Assembly: GCF_012273895.1 (NCBI RefSeq)
Contig: NW_024045132.1
Coordinates: 2,294,001-2,358,000 of the forward strand
Reading direction: 5' to 3'
Source of the DNA: Zerene cesonia
Lineage: Eukaryota; Arthropoda; Insecta; Lepidoptera; Pieridae
DNA length: 64,000 nucleotides
Every line of letters starts with the position of its first letter. The first letter of the stretch is position 1. The notes beneath the pieces were generated by a model. That model worked only from the letters and a program-made list of their open reading frames with translations, searched no databases and was not told the origin of the DNA. The translations under genes were made by a program, and so were the position numbers. Positions 35,851 through 49,900 of this stretch are shown here, piece after piece.

Positions 35851-38800
35851 ATAATTGCTAAGAAACTAAATATTTTATATTTTTTGTTAACGTCACACTA
35901 CACCATTGGAATGCAATAATATGGCTATTATTTAAAAGACATTTTCTCTCTCTTTGAAAATGTATATTTTTTTGTTTAGAAGAGTCTCACAGTCGAAATT
36001 GAAATAACATTTTATGTAAATGAGTATCTAAAGAGCAATCTTTAAATTGTGATGAATTAAATCTTGTCTTGGGGTCTAAAAGTCATGTTTTTAACAATAT
36101 TTGGATTCTACGTTTATGCCATATTATATTGAATTATATGACTAGGATATAAAATTCATTCCATTGAGGGAAGGTAGTAAAAATGTAGTCGTGACGAATA
36201 GGTAAGTAGAAGAATGCAAAAGCTGTGATTCATATGATTAAGACCAGTCAACAAGTTTAAGAACATCGAAAAATGTTTAATGTAAGTAAATTAATAATAA
36301 CGTTTTCATATTAATTATAATTCATTATAGAATAGAAATCTCTCTGTGCCAAAATATGTACCTCATAAAAGTAAACGATCAAGTAGATAAAATAATTACC
36401 TATTTATTGCTTAAACATGTGGTTATATTCTTTTTACAGTCAATATACAGTTAGGTTTTACGTGGCTTTCCGGTTTCTATATTTTAGCTTCGATCTTGGT
36501 TTGGTTTTATTTTTAAGTTAACGTTATGCCTAATTACACTTAAATAAGTATTTATAACACACAAATGAGACAGTCGATGATATAATCGACTACTCTTGCC
36601 ACGTACCTAATGTAACAAAAAGGTGTCATATATTTCTTTCCGTGTAAAAAAATACTTGCCCGCAAACGTTAAATTAAATCTACCTATACATAATATTTTA
36701 AGGTTAAATACTTACTGCCAATATTGTGATATTCTTTATACATATGTACACTGCAAGTTGTTTCCGTGGGTTTATATTTTTATAATATCATTGGGAATTA
36801 TTATTTGGCTAATGGATTTCAAACAATCATTTAAAATCTGTCAATTCATAATTAGAATTTAGGGACATTATAAATCGTTATTTTTACTGGGCTGGTGCGT
36901 CTAATCTAAAATAATGTCATGAATATTAACAGACCAATAACGGACTTCGTAATCAAAAAATTAATTTCACCAATTGGAATAAGGACTCTTAAGACAATCG
37001 CGTCACAAAATATTGGTACATTGGTATGTAACAAAGCCGACGAACCTGTAATTAATTATTTCGATGGAAAGTTTTCTTCATTAGTATTGAAGTTGACTGA
37101 AATTTACACATAATTCAAACAGGTGTCAAGTTCAACTACAAGGCTATTTAACAGGACAATGATGCTAATATTTCTTTGATATAGCATTTCATATTAAAGA
37201 GCTGTTAAACACGCAGGTTAAACGTAATCAAATCGACCATATATTTTTCTCAATGAAAGCATCACTTAATCACGCATTGTTTGCCGTTCTTCGACTTACA
37301 AGGCCAACTTAGTATAAATACTGTCAATTACATGTTTATTATTATAGAGAGAGAACTATGTTACTTATAATAGAACTTACAATATTATGCGGGCTAGTAT
37401 TTTTCAAAATATTATAATTTGTGGAGAGTTCGGAAGCACCTTTACGTCAACCTCATTAAAGGCCTTGAATTAAATGATTGTTCAATAAATATGTTAGGTT
37501 AGTTTAGTTAGTACTGAAATGTTTCGATGTTATGTTGTAACATTTTGGTTTTTAATAAAGAATTGAGAACAATATTGTTAACTGAAATACCGATATCAAA
37601 TTTGCCAGAGGGATATAATATTAAGTAATTAGGTAGTCGAAAATATGGTGTAAACGAAAAGCAATACTCTGAATTATTATTTTTATGATGGAAATACTCG
37701 ACGGAATATTTGTGTGGACTTTGGGAATAATTAAATTTACATCGGGCAGTCAACGTTATGAGTATTTTTCGGTACATTAGTAGTAAAATTACCCCTTGAA
37801 ACGATGTCATCGAACGACGAAATTAGAAACATATAAGAAATAAATTGTGTATATTCTGTAGCTATTTGTTCCATTTCATATTAAAATTATTAAAGTAAGT
37901 ATTCAAAATTGATGTTGACTGTTTTTATAATTATATCAGTGGTAGTTACTTGATGTTGTGGTGTAAATTAGTGTCTTATAATATTGTCGGTCAAAAATTA
38001 CTCAAAGCTGTACATCATTGGATCATTGATTGGCTTGATGAAGTGGAGGTTTAAGGTAAAATATACCTTGTAGTCATCTTAAAATTGTGCCACAGATGCA
38101 ATGTGGTTTGAATAATTGCCCAGTCGTTTTTAGAGTTACCAAATGCTATGTACGTCTTCTATATGCTGTGTTTAAGATGGAATTACCACATTATTGGTAG
38201 GTAGGTATTATGGTGAACCAATATTAAACATCATAGCGGTCGCTTATTGGAGTTAGAAGGAAGATGTACGTAGTTTAATAAAGGGGTTTATTATATTGTC
38301 CTTTGAGTGGTTTTTGGCCTTTACGTAGTATTTAATCGGTGTGGTCTTCTTTATATAAATTTATTCATGTATCTACTTTACGTAACTATGATGTTTTATT
38401 TTATAATCGGATTCTAAAGAATATTGAGCACGGCAAGTTTTGTAAATAAGTGCTACCAGGTCAAATGTGATAAATTAGGATATAAGAGATGTATAATAAT
38501 GGATTTATAAGTCCTTGTGTTTCACGGCGATGTGAATATCGTGACAATGAAATCGTGAAATGTGATCGACGTGCTTTTACGCAATGAAATTCCCATTCGA
38601 TTAATTTCCTTGCTACGATGAAAATGGTTCGTGAAATACAGGGCATATATTTCTTTTTTAATATTATTATTATAATGTAAATTACATTGTCATTAAATCT
38701 CAATTTGATTTCATCATCTCTGATGAGGAAGTATCGTGACCACTTTTCACATTTTTATTGCTACACTGTTTACTGTAATCTATTGGGCATTATGTTTTAA

Positions 38801-41719
38801 TTAGTAAATATCCTATTTATTCGACATTGTAATTGTAAAAGTGCGGTTTGATTTGTCACTTTGTATTTTTTTTATTGGTATAGAAATTCGCTGATTAGCA
38901 AAGGGGTCATTCTCATTGATTGTATATTTTTTTTAATGTTGCCAGTAAGAATATAGTCTTATTATGACAGTTGATGGAGTACACGCATGCGTGATAACGT
39001 TTGGAAGTAATTATTTATTAGTTTATTTCGTAAATTTTTTAAGTGTTCAATTAAATCACACGATGACATGAAAAATTTCAATAAGCGCACAGATTTTAAT
39101 CACGTCTCCGTCCGGTACAGATTTTTCAATTTTGAACCCATTCAATTACTTCTTGTAGATTTTTTTAAAATTCATGCATTAGTGGACTAAAGTTTTTGCA
39201 ATTACTGTTTTCACGTGTTTCGTAATTTTTGGGTAGAAATATTTGAAAAAAAGTTTTATGCGAGATATTGATTTAAAAACGACTCTCTTTAAATTCTCAG
39301 TGACAATTCTATTATCCTTGTATTGTGGAAAGTTTGATACATTTTAATTTCTGAACGACAAAATGTGTATGAGATACGAAGTGTACACTATCCTACCAGT
39401 ACCACATTATATTGTAAGAATGTTTTAAAGGAAAGCAAAGGTTTTGACAATTGTTATTATTGTGATATTACTATAAGTTGAGACCGTTAATTAGAAACTG
39501 AAGTCTCCGCAAAGATAGACAACAACGATTGAATCTAGACTGATTTTCGGGTAGAGGTGTAGGCCAGAACGATCACAGGTAATAATTAATATAATTACAT
39601 AATGATTGATTTATTTAAAAGCCAAAACACAGTCTCAATAGTCTTTTACATAAATCGCTAAGAGAGTTTTTTTAATTTTAAACGTAACTTATATCTACAG
39701 AAAGTTTTATATACCGATCTTAAATTATTTTTCAGATGTATTGATTTTTATACTTGTCCATATTATACAACGTGAATAGTGGTAAGTGTAGTTACGTAGA
39801 TGGGTCTATTAACCGCGTGGTGCTACAATGTGTAAAGATATGTGATAGATATTGTTCTTCAGAGACATTTTATTTATCGAAGCTTCCATAGATAATTGTG
39901 ACACACCTAACATAATAATGACGTCAGCAATAATTTCGTTTAGGTAAATATTGTGTGTTTAAGACTACTTTTATTTTGAAACGTGTACAATGTTCAGTGC
40001 AATGCGGTGTATGTCAATCGTTTCGTTACTTCAGAAGGTTTAGTTTAAGAAAACATTGACCGAACACTTTCGTCTGAGCAACAAAATCATATACACAGTC
40101 TGGCTTTGTAATTTTCTGTGTAATTATCGGTGTCGATATAAATTTGTATATGTAACAATGGAGACTTTGCTAGGTAGTAAATATTTATTTGGATTTAAAT
40201 CCGTTTCGATGGCTCATTGTATTTATTATTTGTTAACTTGTTTTACGGCTTTATAGGAAAGGGATGTAAGTAGCCACGTTATCCAATAAAAATAATGATT
40301 ATTAATATTTAAAACCATTGTACAATTTTCTTAAAAGAAAGCATATTTTCATGTGAAGTTAGTGATAATCTCTTCAGTCCTCCAAGGTACTATAAGAGTT
40401 TGTTGACAAGGTTCGTTTTAATAATCATTTTTATACGAAAGTCCACCTCGATGCTGATGAATAATTTGTAATCATATAGTTTTATGTTTGTTAGTTTTCA
40501 ATTTAATTTTTATCCTTATATTTTTAACTACCTAATATATTTTTGTCTACGATTTCGTTATTAATTTTTTTCTTAGTTTCTCGCCAAAAAATGCATTTGT
40601 GTTTACAGTTTTTTTTTTATTTTATCAAATTGAGTTCTGTCGGTAATGGGTGAACTTTCACTATTTTAACCAACTTATATAAACACATTGTTACATTATA
40701 TGATATATTTTTTTTACTGGTATATTTCAGATAATTATTACTGTTAACCAAATAAGCCCGTTTTATAGTTTTAACGTGAAGTTATTAACTTTTTATATAG
40801 GTATTTTAAAGATTTTTATGTTAAGTATGTGAATCCATCTATACAATGAAACAGTCCATTAATAAAATCTCTTGTCCATTGTCCAAATAACGTAGGCATA
40901 GTTTCAAATTTTGTATGTGTTTAATACACACCTAAATTAATATTGCTAATGTGTAACTTAATTTAAATATTGATGTGCAAAATTATAGTAAATGTCTTGG
41001 ATCTCTAAAATTAAAAAAAAAAAGACAAAAACACTTTACGAAATTTCTAAATGTGAAATAAATGTGTGTGTTGTAGTGTTATTAGGCGTAAAATGAACTA
41101 TTAAATATGGTTACTCAATAATATGAGCGACTGCTGATTTGCTCATTTTGTGCGTTTTTGTATAACCATGATCTCATTTGCGGTAACCATATTTTGTAGT
41201 GTGTTATATAAATATTTGGCACTTTAAAAAAGGCACATTTTTCTTATTATTGTAATTGAAAAATGGTTTGAAAACGTGTTGAAATGGATTTGTTGAGTAC
41301 ATTAATTTCATAATGAAATATATTTGTTTCATTAATTGAAGTTCTTTTATTTACTCTCTTCTCATTTATCACATAAGATTACATTTAAATACACCAAGGA
41401 TATTCTGTCTAAGCATCACGAGCATTGTTTAATTAATAAATCAAAATTACAAGCCTAGGTAATAGGTTTTTGTCGAGTGCCACTAGTTCTTAAACTACCT
41501 ACACTACCTGTCTGCCTTGTTTCGCCCGGGAAGACTTTGTTTCGGAAAATTTTAAAATGAAAACATTTAATGGGGGGCTCATATAACTGCCTCTGCGGCG
41601 AAACTGAACTCTGCTGCCTACGGCGTTACGTTATTCATCAACTGTATATTAAACCATATAATATTGCTTACATTATATTTACTTCCATAGTAGGTATAGT
41701 CATATAGTATTTTAAAGGA
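35851..41719. other. non-coding region, no supported gene
   Basis: About 5.9 kb of AT-rich sequence. Short ORFs (for example 36623-36862, 36919-37113, 37508-37810 minus, 40056-40256) lack domains and splice context. A short patch at about 41520-41630 with 'gtttcgcccgggaag' and 'cctctgcggcgaaactg' may be a transposon remnant. Nothing else is recognised. Confidence 0.5.
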
Positions 41720-41902
41720 TACTAGCTGACCCGGCAAACGCTGTTCTGCCTTACTCTTATCATTTAGGGGGATGAAAAATAGATTTTGGCCGATTCTCAT
41801 AGATACCGGATAAGCACAAAAAATTTCAAATCAAAATCGGTCAAGCCGATTCGGAGGAGTATGGCAACGAAAACTGTGACACGAGAATTTTATATATTAG
41901 AT
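41720..41902 (+). repeat. interspersed repeat family B, near-complete copy
   Basis: Starts 'tactagctgacccggcaaac', continues 'gctgttctgccttac', 'ttggccgattctcatagata', 'ggtcaagccgattcggagga' and ends 'cgagaattttatatattaga'. It is the most complete copy of the family in the window and serves as reference for 12119-12300 and 19688-19862. Confidence 0.7.
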
Positions 41903-41996
41903 TGAAATAATATCCAGATATTTATTTAACAAAAAATATTGATAAATTCAGTTTGCATTTGAGTCTAGGTATTGAGTAATCCTTTTAAGACTAGCT

Positions 41997-42009
41997 AACT
42001 AATATACCT
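41997..42009 (+). repeat. left target-site duplication of SINE copy 2
   Basis: 'aactaatatacct' is repeated exactly at 42327-42339 directly after the TGATGA tail. Sixteen AT-rich bases lie between this repeat and the clear tRNA-like head. Confidence 0.7.
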
Positions 42010-42025
42010 TAAATATAATTTAAAA

Positions 42026-42326
42026 CAGCAGTGGTGGTTCAGTGGTGAGGAACTTCAAAATCGATAAGTCGGGGTTCGAGACCGGGCGAGCGTACAGCAA
42101 AATAATTTGATTTTTCAATTTATCTGCGCATGTAGATAACATCACCACTGCTTAAAACGGTGAAGGAAAACATCGTGAGGAAACCGCCATGTCCGAGAAT
42201 CAAAAGTTCGACGACATGTGACATCTGCCAACCCGCACTTGGCCAGCGTGGTGGATTATGGTCTGAACCCTCATAGGAGGCCTGTCTCCCAGCAGTGGGA
42301 ACATATATGGGCTGATGATGATGATG
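42026..42326 (+). mobile_element. tRNA-derived SINE with TGATGA tail (copy 2)
   Basis: Same element as 14042-14343: 'gtggttcagtggtgag' head, 'ggggttcgagaccgggcgag' B-box region, 'aacatcgtgaggaaaccgcc', 'ccagcgtggtggattatggt' and a (TGA)n tail. A short deletion is present after the A-box ('gaggaacttcaaaa' versus 'gagaacctcggacttcaaaa'). A 13-base direct repeat flanks it (41997-42009, 42327-42339), showing insertion by retroposition. The minus-strand ORF 42120-42410 is not a gene. Confidence 0.82.
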
Positions 42327-42339
42327 AACTAATATACCT
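42327..42339 (+). repeat. right target-site duplication of SINE copy 2
   Basis: 'aactaatatacct', exact repeat of 41997-42009. Confidence 0.7.
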
Positions 42340-42377
42340 AATATTACTATATTTATGGAGTGCCGGTCTTCTGCGGG

Positions 42378-42445
42378 GTTGTGGTTCTTCCCCGGTGCGA
42401 GTTGACCCAATTCGTGCCGAAGCGTGCTCGAATATCACATAGGAA
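42378..42445 (-). repeat. family D retroposon fragment
   Basis: 'ccggtgcgagttgacccaat' and 'tcgtgccgaagcgtgctcga' correspond, on the other strand, to 'gagcacgtatcgatacga' and 'attgggcctcgcaccgg' at 53655-53690. It is placed on the minus strand relative to the poly-A orientation of the 53.6-53.9 kb copy. Confidence 0.5.
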
Positions 42446-45224
42446 AGCGAGATATAATCAAAGAACCCTTTTTGGACGCTATTTTCAATTTCATACCGCA
42501 TAGCGCCGCGAGCAGAAAAAATACGCAATGGCAAAGTAGAAATTTAGAAAGTGCTTAAGCACGTAATTTTTAATGATCTGTAATTTGTAATTTTTAATGA
42601 AAAAAAGCTTGATCACGATCACGATCTCATCTACTGATAAGCGAAGATGTAGTTTAAGATGGAGCGTGCTAGAAGAAACCTGTTCGCTCTACCAGATACT
42701 GAGACTGAGTGATGTGGAATTGTTAGAATATTGGGACTAATTTTATAGGGCAACCAGCCCTATATATAAATTATTTATGAAAGGCAAGACATAGTCCTTC
42801 GTGTACTAACATACATACTATAATTGTTGTTTTATATTATCAGCTGTTGTTTAACTTAATAAGTCGATAGTATGGGGAGAGGCAAGCGAAAAATATATTG
42901 AAAATTTTAAATTAACAAACTGTTACTTGCTCCCATCGATAGAAAAAGTACTATATGTAAAAATTTAAGACTTTTACGGACTATAAACATTAGCAATAAA
43001 ATTATGTTAACATCAGCAAATTCTAGAGTAAATAAGGTTCGACGAGATAAGAATTGAAGTAGATATAGGAGATGCCCACTTTGTAATCGTGAAGGACAGT
43101 ATAATATTACCTACTCTTCAGTGTAGATAATGGATTAAATCCTCAAAGGACTTCTGTCTCAGCAACTTAAATAAAAATGAGCCGATTATGATGAATAATG
43201 GTGAACTCTAAATATGATTTTAAAGGTTAGGTATTAAGGCATATACTCATACAATAAAATGATCAAATAAAGTAATAACGAGGGTCTGAAAATTGATTTT
43301 CATATTATGTAAAACATGTCGATTTATATGTTTTTATTCGTTATAGTATGAGAGTAAAGAGTTTTTAGTCTTATTTTACTCTACCTAATGATAAATAATA
43401 ACAACCCAAATATTATTGAAACATATAAGTATATTTAAATAATAATAAAATCAGTAAACCTACATTTTTTATATGAAGGGATACTATGTAGAAAATATAT
43501 TTTTTGTTATTTCGTTTATGTATACTATACATTACCGTTTTTGATCGTACACGTATCCTGTAAGGTATTGTACTCAGTAATGTATGCTAAACTATGATTT
43601 TTTCCTTTAAGCGAGGGCCGTGTGAGGAAGGGGTCATTGCAATGGGTGCCCGGGCACGCTACCTGTAGGGAGGAGTGATCATCTACGTATTGTGATACCA
43701 GTGAAAAGAAAATTGCCGATTTATGTGGGAAACCTGTATGAAAACTTTTTTCTAAGATGATTTTTTATCTAGCTTGTTGAAGACCTCGTTGATCCTCATG
43801 GAGATTTAAACTCATTCTAGAATCCAAAGATACGTTGACCGTCTTGTTTCGGTATATTTATAGATAACCAAGAAAATAACTGAAAATCTTATGTATTCAT
43901 ACCAGTGTTTGGCGTAAAGATTGTTTTAATTTACATAATATTTTGTTTTAATTTAAATATTTAAATTTATTTTAGGTTCTGATATGAGTTAAATTTCCAA
44001 AATCCTCGTGGTTCGGATAGACTTAGATTTTCTATAATAATATGTTTTCGATATCAGACACAGCCATAAACCAAGCATTCATAAAAAAGGATTCAATTTT
44101 TAAATGATTTGTTGGTAAAATAAGATATCAACTGGCAATTCCAGTGGAAGCCGTCCGCTAAATTCCCTTAGTATGCTCAGAGACATAGCTCGATCACATC
44201 GTGTCGGTTGTCCTGGGTTGTACTAGTTCACATAATATTCTTCAAACGCGAGTGTTGCAAGTGAATTACGATTGAAGTTTACCCCACATTTAAGGTCATC
44301 TTGCAGTTTACTACCTGTTTTTATATATTTCGCACGGTAAGTATATTTTGTTGTATATATTTTTATATAGTTAAATATACGTTTATTTGAAATTGTTTGT
44401 GTAGTAAACAAATGTTAATGAACCGTATATTATGTTTTTAAATTATAAACTTTTGATGGCTTTGCGCTATGAAATATAAAATAGTTATTATAAGCAGATT
44501 GTATTATAAAAATATAAATAAAGCTTGGTTTGCTCTGAAATAGCATTATTATACTTATATTGTTTAAAATGTGGATCGAATTAATTTATGGTGATATTCA
44601 AACAATTTACATCATAGAACACGTAAAAAAAATAATAAAAACAAACTCAAAAGCAATCAGTTACCTCGATTGCGTCCGATAAAAGTCATTCACTCGACAC
44701 AAAATGTTATAAACAACTAGAAATAGTCATATTTTGTTTTCCAACGGCAATTGATATATCCTGCACAGTCGAGAGCTGCTATGGGGCGGCGGAAGCGTCG
44801 GATTCATTCAAATAATTCAATTAAATCTCGCAGTGAGCAGAGGGCAACCAGTTTCACAGCTGCAAATCAGAATAGGGACGTGATCTGTCATCGATACGAA
44901 TGTTTTAAATGTGTATTTTGCTCGAAATAAAAATTACTAATTAGACTTTAGTATACAAGGAGACGTAAGTAATTTTTGCATTGAGATTCTAATGAGATAT
45001 ATACCATAGGTGTCTAGACTGTCAAATTGACATTTCACGCATATGATATCGGTCCGCCATATTTTATAATAACTTTAAGGCTACCCTTAGGTATACAAAA
45101 TTGACAAATAAAGTAACTCTTGAGTGTTTATCGGTATAAACGTTTCAACTGAAATCCGTTAATATTCAGAGTACTATACTCCTTTCATATTCTGCTCGAT
45201 ATTTCATTGTGTGCGGATAAAATT
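42446..45224. other. non-coding region, no supported gene
   Basis: A GC-richer patch at about 43610-43680 (gcgagggccgtgtgaggaag, tgcccgggcacgctacc) and another at 44770-44860 (gctatggggcggcggaagcg) break the AT-rich background, but no ORF, splice pair or known repeat supports a function. Confidence 0.45.
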
Positions 45225-45237
45225 ATTGCATTTACTT
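45225..45237 (+). repeat. target-site duplication of family D insertion, left
   Basis: 'attgcatttactt' repeated exactly at 45433-45445. Confidence 0.75.
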
Positions 45238-45432
45238 TTTTTTTTATGTCACAGCGGGCAACTGAACTGGTGGTTCGCCTGATGGTAAATGATCACCACC
45301 GCCCATGAACATTCGTAGAAGCTCAGACCTCTGAGAATGCGCTGCCCGCTTTTAAGGAATAAGGGATACGGAAATGATTGACGAATGGGAAAAAGGAATG
45401 GACTGGGAAGGGCTAGAAGAAGGAAATAGGCC
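45238..45432 (-). mobile_element. family D retroposon with poly-A tail, minus strand
   Basis: A 195-base insertion between two exact 13-base repeats (attgcatttactt). It begins with a T-run on the plus strand, the poly-A tail of an element on the minus strand, then 'ggttcgcctgatggtaaatg' and 'atcaccaccgcccatgaaca'. It is non-coding; the minus-strand ORF 45249-45434 is incidental. The intact duplication and tail indicate a fairly recent target-primed insertion, 5'-truncated compared with 53610-53917. Elements with the 'cctgatggtaa...accaccgcccatg' block are common in Lepidoptera. Confidence 0.8.
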
Positions 45433-45445
45433 ATTGCATTTACTT
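45433..45445 (+). repeat. target-site duplication of family D insertion, right
   Basis: 'attgcatttactt', exact repeat of 45225-45237. Confidence 0.75.
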
Positions 45446-48400
45446 GTAGATATTAAATATTTATCTATTGTTTCAAATAACAAAAATTTATAAATTGTCC
45501 TTAATTATACCAAAATAACAGCAAAAATTTAGAGCTCTTGACCAATTGTCCCAATATTAAAAGTACAATTTTTCAATTGAAACTGGTATAGAGGGCACTA
45601 ATAAGAGAAAAATATTTGAATAACTAACTTATATACAATACTTGTAGTGTAATTCTACTTCATTTCTAATAAATGTATTCACGATTTTGAAAAAAAAAAA
45701 TAATGCCATTTTATCGAAGTCAGTACAACCCTAGTCATTATGCAACTAATGACACTCCAATTCAAAGCGTCGCTCGAATAATTTTTTGATGTTAAACGAT
45801 ATTTCCTTAACGCCCTGTACATGTAACGCTAATATTTTTTACCATTTTTTTACCATTACCATTTTCAATTTTGTAACATTATGTCAGTCTCTTTCCCTAT
45901 CCTACCTTTCCATCCATGTCAAATTCCATTTACGGTAGTCGTATAGCGTCATGAATGCTTAATAGTTTCGTATTTGAGCTGTCAGTGTTACGTGATATAT
46001 TGATGGCGATATATGTGTATATATGCTTGTATCATTGAATACTGAAAATATACCATTTGGTAACCTCTTTTCATGGGGACTTACCCGTCAGTCATGTAAA
46101 CCTTATATGTACATAATTAAATATATGTTTCTTTATTAAGTATATGAAACATATAAGCTGTACAACGCAGTCATTGGCAGGCAGTAGCTGGTGTCCCACA
46201 ATACATTAAAACAGTCAGATGACCCTGGTAAACATTCCAATAGGAATTACTTTTTAATTGTTATGTGCATCAAAAGATAAACTACAATAAACAGACAAAG
46301 TAGTCCAAATATTATAAAACAAAACTACGCCTAGTAATACCATATTAGTATGACTAAAATTGAATAGCAATTATATCATTATGTCAAGCATGAATATTTG
46401 TTTACAACCAGACTTCGATCATATTACACCTGCAAGTCTTCCTGTGAATAAATAATAAATTGCATGTCGGACATTGTCATAAAACTGACGAGAATCCTTC
46501 TTATTTCTTGATATATCGTAGGAGTAGTAATTCGCTTAGATGCAGTGGGACCTCGGAACGAATGGAATGCATTTACTGTTAATGGCACTTACGGGTTAAT
46601 ATAAATTGTTATGGAGACTTCTACATGTTTAGAAAACTAGCCGATCATTTAGTTATTCTAAATAGTTATAGTAATCTAAATAATAGTTTGTCTACTCTCT
46701 ACATTTGTCTTACTTTCGTCATTTTGCGTGTTTTTAGGAACCATATAAGATTACGAAACCAAAGTAAACAACTTATTTATACATTTAAATTAAAGCATTG
46801 TGACATTTTGTAGTGCGTTACTAATTACTAAGGCAACACTTATACTATTATGACATAACAAAAGGTGAGGCGTTTCGCTTGAGCGCCATTTACGGGATTT
46901 CATTTTTGCCTTATTTTCATTTTGTTGTACCGGAAAGTACATAATAGGATAAATAAATAATTGTAGACATATTGCTATATTAATGAAAACCAGTTCATCC
47001 GTTTGGAAGCTCTAATCCCACAGACAGACACTCGCACAAACACGCTAATGTATTACAACCCGTCGTTTTTATGTCGGGGGTAAAAAAATAACTGATAATA
47101 AAAATGAGGGTATAATTCTCGCTCGCGGCATGTTGACATAATTGTTATGTTGTTACATTATAACACCTAAATCGTTTTGGCTTTTCATCACATGTATTAT
47201 ACACACTCGATAAAGCCCTAGGGTTCGTAAAAACTCATAAATCATTCCTTATTCCCCTCTGAGGACAGTCACAACCCCTCAACCGTGGACTGAATATTTA
47301 TTTACAACTTGGCTTTAGTCGACTATCACGTTAAATACGTGTCAAACGCTTTTGCTAATGAATCATTGTTATTATCACTGTATAAAGAGAAGGCATACAG
47401 AAATATAACGCGTTTGATCTCGTAGTAAAATCTAAAAACGTCTAGACGGTTGTCACAATTCGTTAGCAATCAGAGAATAATAATATAGTAATCATAAAAA
47501 CCCGGCTCCTCGATAATTTGATGATGATTTACCATCACTTTTAATCATAATATATATTAAACATTAAAAGTGCGCGGCAGCCCCTAAGTAGTGTCCCGAG
47601 TCTCAAACAACATGGCGTATGTAGCTCGGGCTTGTTCCTTTCTCGCTTTATCCCTTGAATTTATGAATATTAAATGTTCTTGGCAAATACCCATATTTTT
47701 TATCTAAATAAGGCAAATTCACTGAATTGATGTTTGATCGTTCAATTCAAATTTTACTTGTTGACTTTTGGCAAGTCTGCACGTATTTATGTGGTTCCCA
47801 TTGCGCTAATAATTCAATTTACAAATACCTGTTGTTTTTATACAGAGAAAAAACATTCTCAGTATATTATGAACAGTAAACTATTCATTTCGTGCCCTTC
47901 ATACTGCAACGATAATAAACCATATAGGCATTACCAATCTTTTCTCCTCAGTCTTTAGCCGCATAAACACATAGCATTTCCCTTATATTATTGAATAAAG
48001 TTTTGGTATTCACCATATACACGAATAAAAACTTTTATTAAATAGATTTTCAATGTCAGAATCAACTACGCCATTACAATTTAACCCTAGACTTCTAATT
48101 TCCAGTAAATTATACTTGAATACTCTTAAGATTTTAGATAATTTTCGAAAGACGTCAAGGGTTTTAAGTTTGATCGTGATAGTTCATAATGAGCCGCATC
48201 GAGGAAGACAATATCGAAGATATAAAATGCGGTTATTAATACAAACATGCAGTTTTATTGTGTTCTATCACTAATTATAACTTTTGTCTAATATAGGAGT
48301 ATAACTAATAAACTAACGAGAAGACAGATGTGTTTCTTTATTTGTACGAAATACCTTACAAAAGAAATGAATCTGTTTTGAAACGTCACCGTAGCTACTA

Positions 48401-48873
48401 CATCAATTTGATGATGAGTTTTTTTTTACGTAATACAAGTCAACCGGGGCGGCTAGTAAAGTATATTTATAGAAAAGCTTAACAAACTATTTATTCGGGG
48501 ACTTAATTTCCTGCCTTTGGTTAAAGGTCAGTGAATAATATTCGTATATAATACATATAACTTCAAAGCAATCTAATTTTGAAGCTTTTGAAGCAATAAG
48601 TTGGAGATATTGAGTAACTTGGTTAATAAAAGCAATCTAAATTTGCACCCACATGCTTTTATAAGTTGAGTTTCGACAAACTCAGTAGACCTAAATACCT
48701 ATTAGTAGAGTAGGTCACAGCGAAAATAGGTGCGTTTATGTAACATCCAAATTTCAGATGTGTGGGTGAGATTCAAAACATTCGACTAATGTATATTGTT
48801 ATTATATTATATTAGTTCTATTGAAAATCAATTAATGCGTGATTTGTGAAACTGTTGAAACATTATGTATTAT
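45446..48873. other. non-coding region with one probable repeat remnant
   Basis: At about 46858-47085 a segment containing 'gaggcgtttcgcttgagcgc', 'cagttcatccgtttggaagc' and 'cccgtcgtttttatgtcggg' looks like an interspersed repeat, but I cannot pair it with another copy in the window. ORFs such as 46625-46813, 47734-47958 and 48053-48274 lack support. Confidence 0.4.
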
Positions 48874-49070
48874 ACTATCTGCACCCCGCGGTTTCACCCG
48901 CGTTAGTCCGTATCCCGTAGGAAGATCGGGATAAAAAGTTGCCTATATATTATTCCAATTGTCCAGCTGTCTGTACGAAATTTCATTGCAATCGGTTCAA
49001 TAGTTTTTGCGTGAAAGAGCAACTAACACACATACATCCTTACAAACTTTCGCATTTATAATATTAGTAG
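48874..49070 (+). repeat. interspersed repeat family A, near-complete copy
   Basis: 'ctatctgcaccccgcggttt' to 'tttataatattagtag', containing 'gaagatcgggataaaaagtt' and 'ttgtccagctgtctg'. Collinear with 9303-9505. Confidence 0.72.
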
Positions 49071-49828
49071 TTGTTGGCGAGCCAACAAATAGTTAACTTT
49101 TTTCAAACATAGTTGACGAGTAGTAAGTATATAAAGTTTATGCTAAAATATAACATTTAATTTTTTACTATCCTTATATATTTAATATCATTATACTACT
49201 ATTTTCTTTAATTTTGCATAATATAGAATTATAAAGAAATATATAAATTATGATGAAAATATTGAACCGTATCATTTGCGTCGAATTTTGAAGTTGAAAT
49301 GTCGTGACCTGAAAATCATGAGCAAGTCGGCTCGTCTGCATAATTAATATTACTAAGGTCAAAGTTTAGATGGTTAAAAAGGTACAATCGTTTTATACAT
49401 TTCATTTTTGGGACCCACAATAATATAAAGTCAGACAAAAAATGAATTATTTCTAACTGCTGCTTTTACTTAATATAAACTATATTAGATAAGAGCACGT
49501 GGCTTTCCTGGCATGCTGAGGCATATTTGGCTTAAATTGATTTTTATTCCATTATTTTTTATCCTGGGATTAGCGCACGTGACAGAACGTTCGCAGCGAT
49601 TCTGCCTCAGACTCTAATATTTTCTAATCGATATCCGACCCGACCTCCCTCATTTACCTAATAATGTAACTAGATTTTACAATTTAATCGTTAACCTAAC
49701 CTAATCACTGACTATACTGATAAGCGATTAATATTTTTACTCGTCTTCCCTTAACTTCTTCAGCAGTATTGGTTTTGTTTCTCTTGTAATTAACTTCATT
49801 AATTAACTGTACATTTGTATAAGTAACT

Positions 49829-49900
49829 TGCTACAGCCTGCGACTTCGTAGTCGCAAAAACTTACTGACGCAGAAGTTTTCATTCAATAACAATTAGGTA
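49829..49900 (+). repeat. probable transposon remnant with small hairpin
   Basis: 'acagcctgcgacttcgtagt' resembles the start of repeats that read 'cagcctgcgacttcgtc' in other lepidopteran sequence I remember. GCGACT-TCGT-AGTCGC forms a perfect six-base-pair stem with a four-base loop. No partner copy is in the window. Confidence 0.3.

Noticed and set aside
36919..37113. 64-codon ORF with fairly protein-like composition
   Set aside because: No homology recognised, no splice or promoter context, and its length is expected by chance.
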